Source: Cyrtodaria siliqua
Lineage: Eukaryota; Mollusca; Bivalvia; Adapedonta; Hiatellidae
Direction of reading: 5' to 3'
Length of the DNA: 64,000 nt
Assembly (NCBI GenBank): GCA_037043455.1
Contig: JAWPHD010002618.1
Coordinates: 62,001-126,000, forward strand
The notes below the pieces were generated by a model that did not search any database, had not been told where the DNA came from, and saw nothing but the letters and a program-made list of their open reading frames with translations. Position 1 is the stretch's first letter; every line of letters starts with the position of its first letter. A program made the translations under genes and the position numbers. Positions 59,456-64,000 of this stretch are shown here, one piece after another.

Positions 59456-59734
59456 ACTACTCCTCTGTCTCCATGGCCGAATGGTTAACAACGTTGCATT
59501 ATAAACCTTCGCCTCTCACCGCTGCGGGTTTGAATCCCACTGGGAGCTCGTCTTGTAAGTGAGGAAGTGTCGATTCTTACGGATGTCGGGAGGTGTACAG
59601 TATTGGTTCTACACAGGAAAAGTGGGTGGTCTGACACCACCACCAAAACAATCGACCGTCATAATTATATAACCTTGCATGTGTTGAAAATTACGAAAAC
59701 ACCATACAAACAAACCAACAAACTACTCCTCTGT
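59456..59734 (+). mobile_element. Full-length tRNA-derived SINE with 13-bp target duplication
   Basis: The element (59469-59721) starts with a tRNA-like head: box A TGGCCGAATGGTT and box B GGGTTTGAATCCC, 59475-59534, of serine/leucine type. The body carries GTGGGTGGTCTGACACCACC and a short A/C-rich end. ACTACTCCTCTGT flanks it perfectly at 59456-59468 and 59722-59734. The head is not a functional tRNA: the acceptor ends do not pair well. Confidence 0.88.
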
Positions 59735-60540
59735 AACTAGAAATAGTATTGGTTTAAACAGTATTATTTTGTAATTGTCGTATGAATATTATATACAAAT
59801 AGCAAGTATCTAAAAAATCCATCCATTGAGAGACGCACATTATGCTATTGCTAACTAACATAAATATGTATAATCATGACATCTAAGTAAATATAGAGGA
59901 TACACTAATAAAGACATAATCAAGAGGGTAGTTGAGCATAAATAAACAGGAAATACGCTTGGCTGTTATTTAATGATGAATAAAATGAAAATCTATGCGC
60001 ATACAATAACGGCGTACCTGGGCAGCATCTATCGGCACCAACTTGTATCATATTCACGATTAGAAAATCTGGGTGGAAACCTGCACTCAGTAAGTTGGCT
60101 TTTAATAGGTCTGAAAGTTTTGAAGAGCCGAAAAGAACATTGTGCTGAGACCGTACTATAGACATGGTAATTTTGTTCCATGAAGTTTGGACAACATAGT
60201 AAGTAATGACTTGTGGATTCTGGCATAGATCTACATACTCAGCATGCAGGGTGTCTGTATATCCATGATTATGGTATGCCTCAGGTAGATAGAGGACTGG
60301 CTGTAAGAGATTTCTGTAACAGGTGTTCATTAAGAGAGATGCATTCTAAGTCGTGTATCTAGGATTTTAGGTTTTCTGCCACTAGTGAATATGAGATGGT
60401 GGTTTAGCTCAGACATTAAGATGGGTTTTAACACATATAGATAGTGTTACAGGGTTAGCGAGAATAAAAGATAGTGTTAAAGTATATGCATATAGTAAAG
60501 GGAATGCCAGGCTCATAATACACACTTGTTTTTCCGGATT
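59735..60540. other. Tract with a long minus-strand frame, no supported gene
   Basis: A 136-codon minus-strand frame spans 59920-60330. It lacks recognisable motifs and has shadow frames on both strands. I see no splice context or family resemblance, so it is left unannotated. Confidence 0.45.
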
Positions 60541-60544
60541 ATTT

Positions 60545-61127
60545 TTAGCTCTACTGGCCAAGGGCCAGCAGAGCTTATCCTTGGCCAGTAGAGCTTATGG
60601 AAAGGCGTTGTCCGTCTTTCGTCGTCTGTTAACTTTTACCATGCTAAGACGATAGGGCCGTCATTTTTCATTCGATCTTTACCAAACTTAAACAGATTGT
60701 TAATATCAATGAAAGCTCGGATAAATTCAAAAACAGCCAGATCGGACCAATGAAAGTTCGGATAAATTCAAAAACAGCCAGATCGGACCAGTTACAGCAG
60801 AGTTATGGCCCTTGATTTAGTTAAAAAATGCTATATTTTTGCCTCGTTAAGACAATAGGGGGGAGTGGGGCGGTGGGAATAAAGTTTTTGTTATATCTCA
60901 GCATTACCATGTCCGATCTTCATCAAAATTTAACGCACCTACCTCTCGTCAAGCACTGACCTTACCCTGAAAACTAGGTCACTGTGACCATATGCGTTAC
61001 GTTAACCTTTTCGTTTATTTTGATATATTTGCCTTGTTAACACGATAGGGCCTTCATTTTCCATTTGATCTTTACCAAACTTGGACAGATTGTTGATATC
61101 AATAGAAACAAGTTCGAAAACTAGGTA
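60545..61127 (+). repeat. Dispersed AGCTCTACTGG repeat
   Basis: Begins TTTTTAGCTCTACTGGCCAA, with GGGCCAGCAGAGCTTATCC then a partial second GGCCAGTAGAGCTTATGG. GTCTTTCGTCGTCTGTTAAC and CTTTACCAAACTTAAACAG modules follow; one ~50-bp piece (CAGCCAGATCGGACCA) is duplicated near 60733-60790. It is cut by the SINE at 61128 and resumes to about 61880. Confidence 0.7.
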
Positions 61128-61396
61128 AGGGGCGTCCGTGGCCGAGTGGTTAGAGTCTCTGACTTGCCATCACTTGCCCCTCACCGCTGTAGGTTCGATC
61201 CCTCTGGGGCCTAGGAATCTTTATGTGAGGAAGCTATCCAGCTGGCTTGCGGAACGTCGGTGGTTCTACCCAGGTGCCCGCCCGTACACGAAAATTGCCC
61301 GGAGGGGCACCTGGGGTCTTCCTCCACCAGTGGAAGCTGGAAAGTCGCCATATGACCTTAGCTGTTGGTGCGACTATAAAATCCAATTCAATTCAA
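61128..61396 (+). mobile_element. Full-length tRNA-derived SINE with 15-bp target duplication
   Basis: A tRNA-like head (box A TGGCCGAGTGGTT; box B AGGTTCGATCCCT) of serine/leucine type, then a body with GGTTCTACCCAGGTGCCC, GGAGGGGCACCTGGGG, CATATGACCTTAGCTGTTGG, and a tail ATCCAATTCAATTCAA. TTCGAAAACTAGGTA is repeated exactly at 61113-61127 and 61397-61411, the mark of retrotransposition. The 94-codon frame across it is not a gene. Related pieces are at 2697-2850 and 14799-14875. Confidence 0.93.
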
Positions 61397-61411
61397 TTCG
61401 AAAACTAGGTA

Positions 61412-61900
61412 GATATGAATAGTAATGAAAGAGTTATGGCCCTTGATTTATCAAAAAATGCTATATTTTGCTTCGTTAAATCTGTAGCTATTTTTTTTCA
61501 TCTGATATCTGATATTTACCAAACTTGTTCAGAATGTTGATACTAATAACAACTCCGGCAACCATGTCTGATCTGACTCGCAGTCATCCCTGTAAGCCAC
61601 AACCGCCCTGTCTCCCCCACACCTACCTCATACTCACATTTTTTATATTTTATTTTATGAAGTTATCTCAAGCAGTCATAGTAGAAAGTAAGACTACTAA
61701 TAAAAAAATGTGCACTGTCACTATCAGACTAGAAAAGCAGAGTTATGGCCCTTGAATTATTTTAAAAATATTTGTTAACAATCTATGTCCTTCATTTCTT
61801 CATTCAATCTTCGGCAAACTTGTTCAGCATATTAATTTCAATAAAAGAATAAAAGCTCAGAAAAGTTTGAAACTGCCATATCTGACACCCCTTCCTAGGC
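61412..61900 (+). repeat. Continuation of the dispersed repeat after SINE insertion
   Basis: GAGTTATGGCCCTTGATTTA, ATTTACCAAACTTGTTCAGA and repeated AGTTATGGCCCTTGAATTAT continue the module interrupted at 61127. Confidence 0.6.
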
Positions 61901-63250
61901 ATCTTATCTCAGCCATGCTAGGCAATTAATAACTTATTACATATGGTTAGAAGTATCCTTCTTTGGTTAATTAAATACAGTTTTATGCATAAATCATTAA
62001 TGCACAGAAATACAGTTTACACTGAATTCCGTACGAACGGATATTGAAAACAGCAGAATTGTCACAAAATACGCCCGTCGTGAAGGGAAAAAGAGTGTTT
62101 AGATTGCAATTAGTTTACTCAAGTGATTGAGCAGACTTGTCAGTTTCAACACTTTTAACCCATAAAAGGAGCACTAATTCTCGGGGTACACGAGTGTGTT
62201 CTGGATGGTTATAAAGATTTATCGAGATTTGTTTGGTCATAAGCATTGTGCCAAGTTTGGTGGAATTTGTATAAGAATTACTCAAGTTATTGATCAATCA
62301 ATGTACATGTCAGTAATTATCACCAATTAAGGAGCAATTGCTCCAGTGTTGTTGAAGTGATCTGGATGGTTTTCGAACTTGACTTTAAGCACTGTAGCCA
62401 TATTTGGTTATATTTCAATTAGAACTAATAAAGTAATTGAACAGACAATTTCACAATATATCACAAATAAATGAGATAAAGTCAAAATTCAAATGCAATT
62501 CTTTAATCTGCACATGTGTGTGTGTGTGTGAATCTATTGTTAATCAACTGGTGGGTTAAAAAAAATCAATTTCAATTTCTGGGTCTCGAAATGAGATTTA
62601 TTCCGTAAATGTTGGGTCATTTTGAAGACCAAACAATTGACTTGGGACCCAGTAATAGATATACCACACACACACATATATATATTTTTATATAAAGGGA
62701 AAATAACTATTGTTACGGGTGCGATCTGGCTGGTTATCGAGACCGAAATATTTCAGCCATAATAACTGTATCCAAGTTTAGTAAATTTTATTTAAAATTA
62801 TCAAAGTTATGGAACGGACATCGCCAATTAAAAAAAAATCACCAATAAAGGAGAAATAACTCCCGGGATACTGGTGAAATATGACTGGTTATCAAACTTG
62901 AAAACGATAGTGTGTCCAATAGTATCGTGTCCAACTTAGGTTAGCTTTGGATTAGAATTTACTCAAGTTATTGAGCGGACACTACGTTTCCCCTTTTTTT
63001 TTGCACTTGGTTGACCTTTGACCTACTTTATTACCTTAGATTTTCTGAATGGCAGTGGCTGTTCGCGACACGCTAGTAATTACCAATGAAACCCGTTTTC
63101 TAAAAAATGCTGTCAACTCAAAGAAATAAGCACTTTCGTTGCAATTACTCAAGTTATTGAGCGGACACTACATTTCCCCTTTTTTGCACTTGGTTGACCT
63201 TTGACCTACTTTATTACCTTAGATTGCTCTTGGGCCGTCAACTATAACAC
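61901..63250 (+). repeat. Diverged repeats with CTCAAGTTATTGAGCGGACA
   Basis: AATTACTCAAGTTATTGAGC GGACACTACRTTTCCCC plus TTGCACTTGGTTGACCTTTG ACCTACTTTATTACC is present twice (62961-63050 and 63143-63228). Weaker copies lie near 62110-62310, 62440 and 62795. Also (TG)n at 62515-62530 and (CA)n(TA)n at 62665-62688. No gene is seen. Confidence 0.6.
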
Positions 63251-64000
63251 GAACTAGTAGTTCTGATGAAAATAAAGGTGTGGAATAATCTAGTTATCAC
63301 CGAGACTGGCTATGTCCTTATGTTTGTTCATGTTTATAATATTTGAGACAACTCAAGCTATCATCAAATAAAATAGTCTGCATTAAGTCCCCTTTGAATT
63401 ACCGTCTTCAAACATAAGGACTGGCCATAGCCGTATTTCTACTCTCTGAAATTCCAGGGAGTAAAATGACCTCATGATCAGAAGTCATGCTATGCCACTT
63501 ATCTACAGATGTTACTGCAGCCCCTTATCTCAATGCTAAGCAGGTTCAAGTAACTGTAGCTTGTGTCATATGAAAGAATAACACTAACAGTACACACACT
63601 CACACAAATTATTACAAAAACATTTTTATTATTATTATTATTTATAATTGAATATTGAAACCTCTTCTTAAATTAAATTCTAATCATTCTAGACGAAAGC
63701 ATGAACTCTTAAAAGGAGTACTAGTATCTTAATGGATGGCATATTTAATTTTGTCCCCGCATAGGAAGCGGGAAAAGTTTAAACATTTGAAATTGCAGTG
63801 TTTGTGTTTAGTTGCTTAGTAATTTAAAATATACACTCTTCCACGGTTATTGATGTTTCTCATGATGCCATAGCAAGTAGATGAACTTGTGAAAAGGGTA
63901 ACAGGGCTGTGTTTCCCGACGGGACATTTATTAAGAAAATACAGAAGGTACCAGTCAGCAAATGTCATTAGAAAACCGAAAGAAACAAGAAGCCCAAGAG
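63251..64000. other. Window end; possible start of a coding exon
   Basis: Mostly AT-rich, with GACTGGCTATGTCCTTATG / CATAAGGACTGGCCATAG at 63303-63430 forming a diverged inverted pair. The last 36 bases from an ATG at 63965 read MSLENRKKQEAQ on the plus strand, and the region from about 63903 is less AT-rich. This could be the start of a gene cut by the window edge, but there is too little to support a call. Confidence 0.2.

Noticed and set aside
59469..59545. tRNA-Ser/Leu-like gene
   Set aside because: Boxes A and B are present, but the acceptor stem does not pair and a SINE body with target duplication follows; it is a SINE head. The same holds at 61128-61215.
59920..60330. 136-codon minus-strand frame
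   Set aside because: Longest single frame outside repeats, but no recognisable motif, no splice context, and overlapping frames on both strands; chance is the simplest reading.
61138..61422. 94-codon frame
   Set aside because: Lies almost wholly within the SINE at 61128-61396.

Overview
The window is eukaryotic nuclear DNA. It is AT-rich, its genes are broken into short exons with GT-AG introns, and most of it is tandem arrays, foldback elements and short mobile elements. I see no operons, ribosome binding sites or CRISPR arrays. The best recognised protein is an animal-type GET3/ASNA1 ATPase. The dispersed repeats (tRNA-headed SINEs with an ATTCAATTCAATTC tail, AGCTCTACTGG hairpins, GGTCAAGGTCACTGTTACT modules) suggest an invertebrate, probably a bivalve mollusc. 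The organism call is inference; no species can be named from sequence alone.

Layout. 1-10.7 kb: the last four visible coding exons of a small plus-strand gene I do not recognise (83 residues visible, 5' part outside the window). Its second visible intron ends in a 2.3 kb array of a ~38-bp repeat in which nearly every unit carries a 3' splice-site-like sequence, running straight into the real acceptor. 8.4-15.5 kb: minisatellites, dispersed repeats, a foldback element and a ~140-bp tandem repeat interrupted by a SINE-like piece. 15.7-23.6 kb: a ~7.9 kb satellite of a 34-bp unit with internal duplications and one inverted block. 23.6-33.4 kb: transposon debris, including a decayed reverse transcriptase (minus strand), two inverted copies of a ~520-bp repeat that follows it, and several foldbacks. 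33.47-36.81 kb: a large inverted-repeat element with a foldback inside and a TA-flanked MITE nested in its right arm; its right end stops about 3 bp before the GET3 start codon.

36.8-57.2 kb: GET3 in eight coding exons (334 codons plus stop, all junctions in phase). GET3 is the cytosolic ATPase that carries tail-anchored membrane proteins to the ER. Its introns hold a nuclear-receptor-motif array and a 4.65 kb 70-bp array (intron 3), a mariner-type TIR element (intron 4), a foldback (intron 5) and a ~160-bp array (intron 6). 57.2-64 kb: no convincing gene; two intact SINEs with perfect target-site duplications and several dispersed tandem repeats.

The two genes show no evident functional link. 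The most notable observations are the acceptor-like array in the first gene, the GET3 start abutting a transposon end, the intronic AGGTCAnnnTGACCT array, and a nested MITE whose empty site is preserved in the opposite arm. I found no convincing new multi-gene system.
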